This document shows, piece by piece, positions 20,929-31,778 of a stretch of DNA of 64,000 nucleotides. The DNA comes from Plasmodiophora brassicae (Eukaryota; Endomyxa; Phytomyxea; Plasmodiophorida; Plasmodiophoridae). The stretch covers positions 186,001-250,000 of the forward strand of contig JASFAU010000018.1 in the NCBI GenBank assembly GCA_039704465.1. The letters run 5' to 3'. Position numbers and translations under genes: made by a program. The notes below the pieces were generated by a model that saw only the letters and a program-made list of their open reading frames with translations, searched no databases and was not told where the DNA came from. Each line of letters starts with the position of its first letter. Position 1 is the first letter of the stretch.

Positions 20929-23900
20929 ATGGGGGACGAGGACGCCCTGGGCGCCATGGAGGCCGACATCGTCCCGGTCTTCCTGCCGGAGAAGAGCCTG
21001 GTCAAGTACGGCATGAAGCTGTCCGAAGACGTTGGCCACTCGGTGCGGGATGCCCAGCACGTCTCCGAGACAGCCTGCAACACTTACGGCCGATGGTTCA
21101 GGTTGCCAAACACTACTTTGACACAAAGGCCATCCAGGAGGAATGCACCGCCCTGGGGTTCATGTGCGACTTCCACGCCGTTCGCGATCGGGTGCACACC
21201 TGGACGCAACCATCCATACTTGTTATCAAGGACGACAACGGTCTAGGAGGGCGCACGGCGCCCCAATCGTTCCGTCGATCTGAACGCTTGCCTCAGGGCA
21301 GTACGGCGAGAATTACTTCTGGGCCGCGTCCGAGGCGCTCGTTAAGCATTTCGACCCGACAGGGTCAGGGTCGGCTGGCGGAGATACGGGCGAGCCACAG
21401 GAGAGCGAGGCAGAGCGTCTGGCCCGCGTAGAGCGTGAAGAGCAGGAGCGCCTGGCCGAAATCAAACTACTTACGTACGTCGAGCCCGACTTTCGGCCGC
21501 GACCTTGGAACAGCCTCGGCAGCGACGCCGAGATCGACTCGCAGTGGGTCGAAGGCAGGTCCGGTGGGCATCGTGTTGGCCCTGGTGTGCAGCGGATGAC
21601 GGTGTGAGCGGCGGCGGTACAGCCGGAAGCGGGCGCCGATCGCCTTCCAGTTCCTGAAGGCGCGCAAGAACTTTGGCGGCAAGTACCAGTTCGACAACTT
21701 CGACGAGAAGGACAAGCAAGTGATCTCCTGCAACCGCCAGATCGACAAGACGTACGACCTGCGTAAGACCTGCCTGGACGGCGCGTTCCAGTCGGCTGAG
21801 CAGACGCGGGACGCGGCAGTCCAGGTCCGCCTGCCGCGCAGTCCTATATGACGCGCGCCCTAATATTCCCCCCGGCAACAGGCGTCCAACTTCCGAATGG
21901 TGAACAGCACGACGCTGTACAGTGCCGTGGAGATGAGCGACGCGGATCGGGCGCAGGCGATGGAGAGTGGCGACCTGCTTCGGGTCGTGAAGACCGCCCG
22001 CCCGCTCATCCAGATGGCCATCGAGCAGAACCTCACCGTGGACATTTTCGGCGACGACCTCGACATCGGCGGCGACGGCGAGCTGCCGCTGGGGCAGAAA
22101 TCGGAACACGTCAAGTCGGTCGGCGCGACGCTCTCCGTCCGTACCGTCCATGCTCATCGCTGGCAGGTTCTTCAACACGTTCGTCGACCTGACGTACTCG
22201 AAGAACAGGCGAATAACGGCCATTGACTGGGACCCGCAACGACCTGGATCGGTGGCCGTCAGTTGCGCCCTAAGCGGATCGGAAGACGAGGTTCGTTCCT
22301 CGTCTCAACGGACGCCATCGTCTGAGATGCTCTCGCCACAGCGCGTCGATATGGCGGGGAGGCCCCAGCCGAGCGCTGTCCTCGTCTGGAACTTCAACGA
22401 CCTCATCCACCCGGAGATGATTCTGGAGGCGCCCGACGAGGTCTTCGTGTTCCGGTTCAACCCGAAGTCGCCGAACATCGTGGTCGGCGGCCTGGCCAAC
22501 GGCCAGGTTGTCCTGTGGAACACGAACAACAGGCGCGTGGTCGCCAGGAGCAACGATCCGCAACGCGACCTGGACCTGGACAATGGCGATCACGTCGGCG
22601 CGCAGCAGATCGCCCATATCGACCCGCACCTGCTGTCGTACACCGAGCGGTCGCACAGTCGCCCCGTCCAGGACCTGCAATGGCTACCGGCCGGGTTCGA
22701 GGTCCAGAAACGCGGCGACCTCAAGACGAACGGCAGCGAACCGTACCCGGTTCAGTTCGCGTCTCTGGCCGGGGACGACCACCTCCTGTTCTGGGACGTT
22801 CGCGGCGACGTCACCGCCCAGGACCAGCACGATAACGACGTAACCGCTGGGCCACGCGTTGACCGTCGATCGGGTGTAACTGGGCGTTGTAGGGCGACTT
22901 CCGCTGGACGCCCGTGTTCACGCTGGACCTGAACGGGTTCGCCCCCACCTGCATGCACCTGGCGGTGGACGCGCGCAACTCGGCCGTCTTCGTCAACGAG
23001 AACGGCGCCATCGCCCTAGGGTCCTGGCTGCCCAAGAAGGACGCCGCCCTCGACGTACGCCAACCCGTTTAATCGCCTGTGGAACGCATCCGGGCTGAAC
23101 GGCGGCCGCGTCAACAGGACATCCCACCGGGCGTGGAGGCGTCCAACACGAACGTGGCCGTGTCGGCGATTTTCGACGCCCATTCGCTGTCGTGCCATAC
23201 GTTGCAGGTCGGGCGGCCGTTTGCACATACACGTTATGTTCGTTGCCATGAAGCGATGCGGTGCAGGTGTCGCCGGATTTCCCCGACCTGATCCTGGCGG
23301 TGGGGGACTGGACGTTCACCGTGTTCCGGATCGTGGACGCCACGAAGCAGTTGCAGAGGATCTTCCATTCCGGGTGCGCCTCCGACTACCTGACCGGGGC
23401 GGTCTGGTGCCCGAACAGGCCGGGCGTCGTGATCACGACCAAGGCGAACGGGTCGCTGGACATCTGGGACCTGTGCGACCAGTCGCATAAGCCGGCGGCG
23501 CCCGAGATGATGATCTCGTCCACCGAGATCTCCTACGCCCAGTTCCGCCCGGTTCGCTATAGGCACGTCCGCGATTCCCTCCCCCGTACCGTCGGTTCGT
23601 CGTTGCTGATCGCGCGCTGTCGCAGCGGGCCGGCGGGGAACCAGCTTCCGATCCCCTACCTGGCTGTTGGCGATAGCGGCGGCAACCTACACATCGTCCA
23701 GTTGCCGTCGAACTTCACCACGAAGCTCTCGAACGAGGTCCAGATCATGCGCACGTTCTACGAGAGGGAGAGCGCCCGGTTCCTGTACTTCAAACAGGTC
23801 CCGCCCCGTCCTTCATCGTCGCTCTATCGGTTACTGATCGGTACTGGGCACAGCTGCATGGCACAACGGGTGGCACCATGGCCGGCTCGGACAGGAAAGA

Positions 23901-24100
23901 ACCCGCTAAGGTTGTGCCCGGTCATCCCCGTCTGTGCCAGACGTGGAGCCCGACTGATCCCGGTATCTGCACAGGATGCCTCGGGCGAGGGCGTCGCCCC
24001 CGTCCGGTCGGCCGGTGAAGCCGCCGACGACGACGCCGCTGAGAAGGCGTACCAGGAGATGCTGAAGGCGTTCAAGGCGAAACTTGGCGTTGCACAGTGA
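20929..24100 (+). CDS. DNAI3: Axonemal dynein intermediate chain DNAI3 (WDR63, inner arm I1)
   Basis: From MGDEDALGAMEAD onward, exon segments follow animal WDR63 in order: IVPVFLPEKSLVKYG, CDFHAVRDRVHTW, the acidic/Glu-rich region, then WD repeats with ITAIDWDPQRPG, LVWNFNDLIHPEM, EVFVFRFNPKSPNIVVGG, LANGQVVLWNT, DDHLLFWDVR, DWTFTVFRIVD, WCPNRPGVVITT and GSLDIWDLCDQ. The C-terminus keeps an FYERESARFLYF helix and an acidic tail ending KAFKAKLGVAQ. About eight short introns are needed; clear ones are near 21244-21298, 21840-21883 and 23217-23260. DNAI3 binds the base of inner arm dynein f in motile cilia. Exact exon edges in the middle are not all resolved. Confidence 0.85.
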
Positions 24101-24332
24101 CACATGGGGTCTATACAGCAGAGGTTTCCGCCAGCCTCGCCAGTCGCCCCCAGGCGGGCGCGAGTTCGTTTGTATTCGGCAGGGAAGCAGTAGACAGCTG
24201 ACGTGAACCAGCAGGCGCCCGGCACCCATATGGAACGCTGGGTGCCACGTGCCAGGACGGCGCGTGGCAGCAGCACCTTTGGCGGCACGCGCGCCCCTCT
24301 CACAGCGGTACTCGTTTCGTTGTAAAGACACA

Positions 24333-25691
24333 ATGCAACCCATCGTCTGGATCGTCGTCGGGGTCGTCTGCGTTTGGCACGCTGGGGCCGATATCGCCCC
24401 GATCTATTGCAATCGTATGGCGCCCGCCGCCGCTCCCCCGTTGCGTCACCAGCGCCTGACCTCAGCTGGCAGACCCGGGCAACACCGACTGGTCGCAATG
24501 CCTGTTTGATGGGCCGACCTGCAACTGGGCGACCGATTTCTCCAACTGGTACGCTCCATGACGCCGCGTAGGCAACGCCACACACACGACTGACTCGACG
24601 CGGTTGCAAGGGAGAACGAGCACATCAGCCTGCAGGAGTACAATACGAACCCGGTCCCGGGGCCGTCGTCCCAGTTTATCGTCGAGGGCGGGACGCCCTT
24701 CTTGAACGAGGCCGGCGAGCTGATCATGCAGGTCGTGCCGGGCGACGGCCCCGGGAAGATCGGCAGCGGGACGATCGTGTCGACGTCGCGGGCGTTCCTC
24801 TACGGGACGTTCTCGGCGCGGTTCACGTCGACGGGCGTCCCGACCTGCGTCACGTCGTTCATCAGCGTGTCGACGGCGCTGGACGAGATCGACCTGGAGA
24901 TCACGGGCGCCGACCCGACCAACGTCGGCGCCAACTGGTACTTCAAGGGCACGCAGATGCTGGACGCCAACGGGCACAACATCAACGGGTACACGATGCG
25001 GACGCCGGACGACAACTCGAAGCACTTCCACACGTACACGCTCGACTGGAACGCCGAACGCATCACCTGGGGTCGGCTCCTGGCAGATCACCCTGGTGCC
25101 GCTGTGGACTGAGCGATTCCCTGCACAGCCATCGACGGCGTCGTCCAGCACACGTCGACGGCGGCGAGTGCAGCGGCCGCTGGCGAGGACTTCCCATCGA
25201 CTCCCTCGCGCATCTCGTTTGGAGCCTGGGAGACGTCCCTGGAGAGCACGTGGGCTGGGTCGGCACCGAATGGCGTAAGCCTGCCTTCGGTCTGTCAGCC
25301 GTGTCGTCGTCCTGACTGTTGCTGCTCCAGATCTACCCGACCTACGCGACGTCTCGATGGGTGTCGATGAACGTGTCGTGGTAACCGACCCAGAGCAGCA
25401 GATGGGCTCGATCAGCAACTGACTTGCTGTCGACTCAGTGCGGCCAGGAATGGCCCGCCAGCGGTCGTCTCGAAGCCACCACCGCCGACGCCTGCACCGA
25501 CACCAGCGCCGGTCGTCATCGACGGTGGTCGGCACGCGCCGGCGACGCCATCGCCGACCACGTCGGTCGGGAACGTGCAGAACCCTAGGCCGACAACGCC
25601 GCCAGCAACCATAAGCGCCTTCAGGGAGAAGCCCAGCATGGCGGTCGCCGCCCTTCTAACGGCAACGCTCACCATGTTCTTCGCCCTGTAG
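24333..25691 (+). CDS. GH16 glycosidase/transglycosylase with GPI-anchor signal
   Basis: Six exons (24333-24414, 24473-24548, 24611-25071, 25129-25274, 25331-25380, 25439-25691) join to 355 residues in frame. A signal peptide (MQPIVWIVVGVVCVW) precedes a GH16 domain. SGTIVSTSRAFLYGTFSAR and the catalytic DEIDLEITG are followed by WAIDGVVQHT, RISFGAW and WAGSAPNG. The two Glu and the Asp of the ExDxE core are intact. A Pro/Thr-rich stalk (PPPPTPAPTPAP) and a hydrophobic end (MAVAALLTATLTMFFAL) form a classic GPI attachment signal. Enzymes of this shape remodel cell-surface beta-glucan or link chitin to glucan, as in fungal CRH proteins. The exact substrate is not readable from the sequence. 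Confidence 0.9.
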
Positions 25692-26029
25692 CGCCTGCCA
25701 CCCAGTTCAAGCACTCACGATAAACGAGAGAAGGTCACTGGCGTTACATATCGCCCAAGGAATAGGCTCATGGGCAACGTGGACGCTTTGTTCTGGCCAT
25801 CGCGAGTGGCGCGCGCGTTCCATCCGTTCCGGTTGCTCCTGGCACCGCCCATAGGCGCCATGTCCGGGTCGGCGAGGGGTCCCCGTAGTATATGTCCGTT
25901 TGGTTTCGTTCATTTCGGCTCCTCGAGACCCAAACCAGACCGAACCGCGCCGACGCGCGTTCTCCGTTATCGGTGTTTGCAAGTCGCAACCCGCTTCACT
26001 GCGTATGCAACGGATTGTGACGCGTCGTG

Positions 26030-26778
26030 ATGGCGTACCGGTCGTGGGGCAATATCCAGCCGGCGCACTACTTCATCTTCTCGAGCCTGCTGGCGCTCAC
26101 CGTCCTCCTGCTGTACGCCGCTCAGCGTAAACGTGCGCTGACCGTGGCCCGGTTGCGCGCCGAGATCCCTCGCGAGGCAATGCCCCTGGCCAGGACTGAT
26201 ATGCCACGGGTACAGCAACGCCCCAGGCAACTCACACATTTTCTAATGCGCTACGCTGCTTTGCAGAGAATGTACCAAGCGATGGTTAACGAGCTTGTTC
26301 GTGAGCACCGCATCAAAGCGTCATTGGTCCCTGAATCGTAGAAATCGCGCGTACGTATCCGATATCAGGGTGGGGGCCTGACACTAATTGGAAGGCCCGG
26401 AGAGGGGGATAACGGCTGGGGCCGAAGCGCACCCGACGGGCCCAATCTGGAGGGCGTGCACTTCAAGACATCAATCGCGAAATCGTACTTGGTCCTGGAA
26501 GAGGCCGCATCAGTGCCGAGGCCCGGTACCCGGCATCGCGATTTCCGCAGCGTTCGTGATTTCATGGCGTTCGTATTCACGCGCATGGTTATCGGGCTGT
26601 GTGGCTGATGATCATCTGCAGATACCTGCAGACTGAGTTCCCGGGCATTGCAGACGACCTGGCACAGGACTACATCGAGCAATACGAGAGAGCGCGCTTC
26701 TCCCCGTATCCGTTCGACGTCAACGATTATAATCGGTTCATGGCCACATTCCTCGAGATCGTTGAACGAATACAATAG
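26030..26778 (+). CDS. C1orf43/NICE-3 homologue, single-pass membrane protein
   Basis: An N-terminal membrane span (FIFSSLLALTVLLLYAA) is followed by RRMYQAMVNELVREH, then VPRPGTRHRDFRSVRDFMAF and finally YIEQYERARFSPYPFDVNDYNRFM. These match human C1orf43 in order (YLYRMKALDAI, FRSYLLDL, YETARYGTGVFGQNEYLRYQ). At least three introns are implied: near 26211-26267, another between about 26330 and 26450, and one ending near 26633. The middle one cannot be placed exactly. C1orf43 has been linked to the Golgi and to phagocytosis in human cells; its molecular role is open. The protein here is shorter at the C-terminus. Confidence 0.65.
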
Positions 26779-28405
26779 CGTCAGGCGTACGTAGCATCAA
26801 CGCTGATTCTATCGCGTTCCCCTCGCTGTAGTCCGCAGTGCAGGTCCAGACAGAGAGAGAGAGGGTGCAGACAGTATAAATGGCTGCAGAGAATTGACGA
26901 CGTAAGGGCATCAGGGGATGGTCTCATTATCTGGACGAATTGGTCACGGACACCGAAACTTCACTATCGTCAGGCCGGCATCCCCGCGCAGAACGCGATC
27001 ATACTGCCGACGTTACTTGGCGCTTCTCAATTCATTATTTGTAAATAGACTCGAGCTAGACGGCGGCAACGATACGCCAGGTATATAAACCATGGAAGAC
27101 ACTTCTGAGAGACCAACTTGCGCAGTCAGCGTCGACATATTGGTACCGGTATGTACCGCGAATGTTCAACGGCAGGGTGGGTTTGATTCCCACTTGGATT
27201 GGGCCTCGGACGGACGTGTTCATTCCCGCAACTGGGCGACAAGTTCTGATCGAGGACCTCGAATTGCGTGCACACCAGTACAACCTGGAAACCTTACAAT
27301 CCAATCGAATCCATGAAGCGGAATCCGATTCGGTCGTTCGTGATTGAATAGCACACGTCTGGTGTCCGGTGTAATTATCGATTGGACGGCGGCGGGTATT
27401 GGGCGTGCACCTGGACGCATCGAATAGTGACGTGCGCGACCTTGACTCAGCGCACCCCAATAAGATGAACCGTCCGCCCCAACTGCAAATGCCCTTTTCC
27501 GAAACGGGCCAACCGCACTTCATCGTTGCTGCTCGCACCTGAGGCGGCAATGTAGCGCCCATCCGAGCCGTCCATCAACAGACGGCGACCTCGAATTAGC
27601 CGAGCCGCTGTCCTCTGACGGTTACGTTCATACAACACCGAATGTGCCGTATCTCATTCCGAATTGCGAAGCCAAATGGTGTTTGGCCTGTTCAGTACTC
27701 GGGAGGGGGACCACCGGGGAACCGCATGGTGATGTAACCTTTTTGGCCCACCTCTGATGACCGGCGCCGCCGGTGCGGTTGTCTTCCATCAGCAGCAGTT
27801 CACCACCAGGACGACCTGCTGGGCGGGTCGGTTTATCGGCTGCATTCGCAACCTACGTGGCGATGCGACACGCTGTTCGCGTCTGGCGTGCAGCAGGGTC
27901 GGCATCGTCGGTGGCCGGCAAAGCGGTTGACAATGGGGCGGGCTTGACGTCGCCGTTGCCCTTCAAGTAGCGGCAGTTTCCGACGACACGGCGCCCTCTG
28001 TCGTCGCTCACCCGACGTGAGTTCGATGCCCTGCGATTCAAAGCGGATGGCGAGTTCACGAAGGAGAGTCGAAGATTTGCTGAAGGTATCGGGTGCTGCA
28101 TCGTCCACGCTGCACGGCTGTTGCCTGGCGATACCCACCCAGTTATGCTTGAGATCTTCTCCTGCTGGATACGAGCCCTGGGAACCCGCACAGCGGTATT
28201 CTGTCACGCGGTGATACCCTCCTTGTGAACTTCCTCGTCAAAGCCATCGGTATATCGTGACCATGCCATCATCTCCGATGCTAACAAGTTGGGAACGCGC
28301 TGCGTATCTGCATAATGACGCGACCTACCTCACGATGCCTTTCTCTCACATTGATCGGCCATTGTCGCGTTTGCCAACAGTTCCAACACGTATTGAAGTT
28401 GTTTA
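26779..28405. other. Gene-poor interval with TATA-like motifs and scattered open segments
   Basis: The interval begins with a GA microsatellite (about 26848-26863) and two TATA-like motifs, AGTATAAATG (about 26873) and GTATATAAAC (about 27078). An open segment ending near 27347 (VGLIPTWIGPRTDVFIP, EDLELRAHQYNL) and another around 28010-28227 (EIFSCWIRALGTRTAVF) look protein-like, but neither has a clear start or splice plan. They may be remains of transposable elements like the hAT relic just downstream. Confidence 0.4.
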
Positions 28406-28406
28406 G

Positions 28407-28860
28407 TTAGGCTTTGCTGGTAGGATCCTCTCCGAGAGGAACGTCTTCAGCGGTATCCCTCCAAAATCGTATGACGAGGTCGACGCATTCTATTCGCAAG
28501 CCGTTGGGGATTTGCCTGACCTGGATCTGGTCACTTGGTGGTATGTACGCAGGGACCAGTATCCGCCAAGATGTCCATTGACAAGCGGTATTGGTATGGA
28601 ACCTGGTCCCTGCGTACATACCACCAAGTGACCAGATCCAGGTCAGGCAAATCCCCAACGGCTTGCGAATAGAATGCGTCGACCTCGTCATACGCATTCT
28701 GAGGTGTAGAAGCGCCTCCGGCACTGCTCATCATGCTCCAGAGGCTGTCGGACGACGTAGATGTACTGGATTCCCGAGGGACACCGGTGAAGCCATACCA
28801 CTCGGAGAGAATCCTAACAGCAAGGCCTCATTAAACAGCTTCGCTTACTTGCGTATGGAC
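28407..28860. mobile_element. hAT transposase relic arranged as an inverted repeat
   Basis: Two copies of a hAT transposase C-terminal fragment lie head to head. The reverse-strand copy reads RILSEWYGFTGVPRE, a Ser-rich linker, then YDEVDAFYSQAVGDLPDLD, VTWWYVRRDQ and YRLSMDILAD. That is the hATC dimerisation pattern (acidic helix, WW, then LSxMAxDIL). The forward-strand copy lacks the Ser-rich linker and ends at VRRDQ. The arms are identical over 28468-28559 and 28603-28694; the outer parts (about 28407-28460 and 28770-28830) are similar but diverged. Both copies keep a short intron-like acceptor (CTGTTAG or CTGGTAG) before RILSE. Neither is a complete gene. Confidence 0.6.
28468..28694. repeat. 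92-bp perfect inverted repeat with 43-nt spacer
   Basis: Positions 28468-28559 are the exact reverse complement of 28603-28694, leaving a 43-nt loop. As RNA or single strand this would form a long hairpin. It is the conserved core of the hAT relic. Perfect identity inside otherwise diverged copies suggests recent duplication or arm-to-arm gene conversion. Confidence 0.9.
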
Positions 28861-29523
28861 GACGTCTTCGACACATCTAGCGAATCAATCGGCTTCGGGA
28901 GTCGCTGGACTTGCATCGCCATCACCTTCTGCATTGCGCCGGCCCATGTCAGCTGGTGCAGAGCCTGGAGTAGGGAGTCGGCGGCGGCAGGCGCGGGATA
29001 TCGTGACTGGTACGTCGACACTCCACGACCAGGCGGTGACGCTCGCGGCGTACCGGGGCACCGACGGCCCACAGCTCGTTGCTGCAGGTGACGACCGGGC
29101 ACCGGCGTGTGACCTTCCCGATGTTACTGTTCCGATTCGCGAGCGCCCTCTTCGCAACAAACGGCAACAAGTCAATGTTCCGATCCGATGGCAACCAGCG
29201 TATCCGACGGGACACACGCCGCGAACTCCTCGACCTTGAACAGACGAGTCGCGCGCAGCGTCGTCGCCCGACGCGGGGCCGTCGGTGGGATGCCGTCAGC
29301 GCGCAGCATCAGGACGTAATCGCCGATGCTGCGGTTACCGAACGTCATGGCCCATTGGCGACTTCAGCAGTGAGTCCATGGCGAATGGGACGCGCCCCTT
29401 GCACGGGCGTCGTCGTCCCAGTCGATCACATCGTCCGCGTCGTTCCACGGCTGGAGCAGGGAAGTCCGTGGCGGACACCGCAGCGGACTCGGGCAGCGTG
29501 CTGGGTCACGTTCTCAAACGACC
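28861..29523. other. Interval between the hAT relic and RRP15
   Basis: The reverse strand shows open, GC3-rich segments: one reading MTFGNRSIGDYVLMLRADG and VEEFAACVPSDTLVAIG (about 29350-29180) and one reading ALHQLTWAGAMQ then RLPKPIDSLDVSKTSS (about 28985-28850), which leads into the hAT copy. They may be exons of a gene that has absorbed transposase sequence, or parts of the element. I could not join them in one frame. Confidence 0.3.
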
Positions 29524-30178
29524 ATGAGCAAAGTTCAGACGGCTCCCTCTACCGAGGTATCATCAGCGCCATCCGCATTCGGCAATGCGTTGTCGGGCCT
29601 GCTGAGCAGGAGGTCGGACGCCTGCGAGCATGACGTCGCCGTGCGGAAATCGCTGCCCACGGTCGATAAGGAACTCCGCGCCAAACGAAAGGAGCGCAAA
29701 CTCAAGAAGCTCCTTCGCCTGAAAGAGCATGCGCCCGTCACCGACTACGAGGCGGACGGTGCGCTGGAACGGATTCTTATTCGGACAGCAACGAAAGGAG
29801 GTAATCGCCAGTGTTGTTTGTGCGTAACCTGCGACGCTAATTGTCAATATTCGTGCAGTGGTTACTTTATTTAACGCCGTCACAGCGCAACAGAAGCTGA
29901 TGCAAGATAGGAAACCTGCCGCTCTAGCCACATCGAAAGTAGCGGCCGCGGATAAGGTTTCCAAAGCGAAGTTCTTTGACATGCTAAAATCCGGCCGCAC
30001 GAAATCGACGGCACCTGCAGACGACGCCGACAAGCAATGGTCAGTCCTGAGCGACGGGTACATGATGGACGCCAAGGCGAAGGACTGGCGCGCTGCTGAC
30101 ATGTCCGACGATGGACAGGAGATTGAACAGGAATACGAAGTCACCGTCGAGGACGACGAAGCAGACGAATGGGAATAA
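29524..30178 (+). CDS. RRP15: RRP15-like ribosomal RNA processing protein
   Basis: Two exons (29524-29800, 29859-30178, 58-nt intron with branch CGCTAAT) give 198 residues. A basic helical N-terminus (DKELRAKRKERKLKKLL) leads to the family core ALERILIRTATKGVVTLFNAV, where the intron splits the first Val of GVV. Then follow KVSKAKFFDMLKS and a very acidic end (DDEADEWE). RRP15 acts in early 60S pre-ribosome maturation in the nucleolus. Length is shorter than in animals but normal for the conserved part. Confidence 0.88.
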
Positions 30179-30738
30179 ATTAGTACCGACTCGTTTTGCA
30201 TTGGTCGACGGTTCGAGGACGTTCCCGTGCGCGTCACCGGTCACGCGGTCGACCGGTTTGCACGCACCAGCAACGACCTGTTATCTGTGGTATCAGTTAA
30301 CACATGGCTTGCGAGCGATTTCAGACAAGGTATCACCTACTCGTGGAGTTGACGTAGGCGTGGGTCACGCGCGCTGGACAGCTGAGGATGCAACCCGACG
30401 GTGGCAGGCGTGATGATCCCCTCGACCGACGGCAGCGGTCAATTCACGACGAGCGCCACCTAGCAGAGTCGATCGCAGCGTATGCAATATTCGGCTTTGC
30501 TGGACTCTGGATCTTGGGGTCGCAAGACCTGTCCGAAGGGTTACCCAACGACGACGGCAACGCGTGTGCTGGGTCAGAATCCGGGTAACGTCGTCACTGT
30601 CGCGGACAAAATGCGTCGCAAACGGTTCCCGAGGCCGCCGGCGCCGACCCGGCGCGGCCCTGTGTCAGTCACTGTCGACGCAAAACGCTATTTTTGCGTA
30701 GTGGCCGACGACTTGGAACGTGTTTCGTTGTCGTCGCC
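30179..30738. other. 560-bp interval before the rhomboid gene
   Basis: It must hold the rhomboid promoter. A short open segment (about 30388-30588) reads SIAAYAIFGFAGLWILGS, which looks like a membrane span, but it has no clear start context or homology. No repeat or RNA gene is seen. Confidence 0.3.
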
Positions 30739-31717
30739 ATGGTAGTTCGTGGCCTGGCCGACCTAGAGGACCAGAGCGATGGTGGGCGCAGCAGCGGCAT
30801 GGGCGGCGCCCGCGCAGTGCCGTCGGGGGGCGTCGCCCCGATGGCCTTGCCGGTGCTGCCGTCGATCAAGGAGATCATGTTCCCGCAGGCGCGCTGGCGC
30901 TCGTTCATCGGCGTGATGTCGACCATCGATGTCGTCATGTTCCTCATCACGTTGATCGTTGGTGCGACGCGCGACGGAGCGTTCGTCAAGGCGAACAGCA
31001 TGGCTGGCCCGAGCTCCCAGACCCTGTTGGCGATGGGTGCCATCGAGAAGCTGAAACTGATCAAGCACTACGAGGTCTGGCGGTTGTTCTCGGCCGTAGT
31101 TCTTCACGCTGGCCTGCTCCACATTGGCCTGAACCTTGTCTTCCAATGCAACATCGGCTTCGTGTACGAAGCGCTCTGGGGAACGTCGCGTATGGCCGTG
31201 ATCTACTGGGTCTCCGGCGTCGGCGCCAGTTTGACGTCGGCGACGTTGGGGGAAGCCATCAGCGTGGGCGCCAGTGGTGCGCTGATGGGTCTCCTGGGCG
31301 CAATCATATCCTACATCGTCTTCAACTGGAACGAATTGCCTGACGCTCCCCAGGTTAGTGGCATCGGGTGGTCTCGCTTGCTGCGTCGTAATGTGATGCG
31401 CTCCCCGATCGTAGAGGCTCTGCAATATCATCATCCTGTTGGTACTCAATTTCGGGCTGGGGCTAACGAGCACCGGGATTGATAACTACGCGCACCTGGG
31501 TACGTTGCCCTCCATCGATCGGTCTGGCATTGGCGATTCTGACGTGGACCATCATGCAGGTGGCCTTGTCTATGGGTTGCTGATTGGTGGCGGCCTCGTG
31601 AAGAAGTACACGTACTCGGCCAAGGAGAACACGGCCCGGAAAGTGCTGACGGGCCTCACCATTGTCTTGTTCGTTGTCGAGCTGGCTGTTGTCTTTACGA
31701 CGGGCGGCGCTCCGTAA
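30739..31717 (+). CDS. Rhomboid intramembrane serine protease
   Basis: Three exons (30739-31353, 31415-31499, 31560-31717) give 285 residues. Core motifs are present in order: WRLFSAVVLHAGLLHIGLN (WR and the HxGxxHxxxN motif), the nucleophile GASGALMGLLGA, and the catalytic histidine in NYAHLGGLVYGLLIG, whose two glycines are joined across the third intron boundary. About seven hydrophobic spans fit a secretory-type rhomboid. The N-terminal 45 residues are soluble and Gly/Ser-rich. Such proteases cleave membrane-anchored substrates inside the bilayer. The gene ends 61 bp from the convergent J-domain gene, and an AATAAA-like signal lies at about 31736. Confidence 0.95.
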
Positions 31718-31778
31718 GCTATTATATCCGGCTGTAAATAAACATAGGGGTTGGTCCTTCGACGAATGGTATAGTTAG

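Noticed and set aside
27160..27210. A tRNA-like T arm (GTGGG, seven-base loop TTTGATT, CCCAC) resembling a pol III B box
   Set aside because: No matching acceptor stem, D arm or anticodon arm can be built within 60-80 bases upstream.
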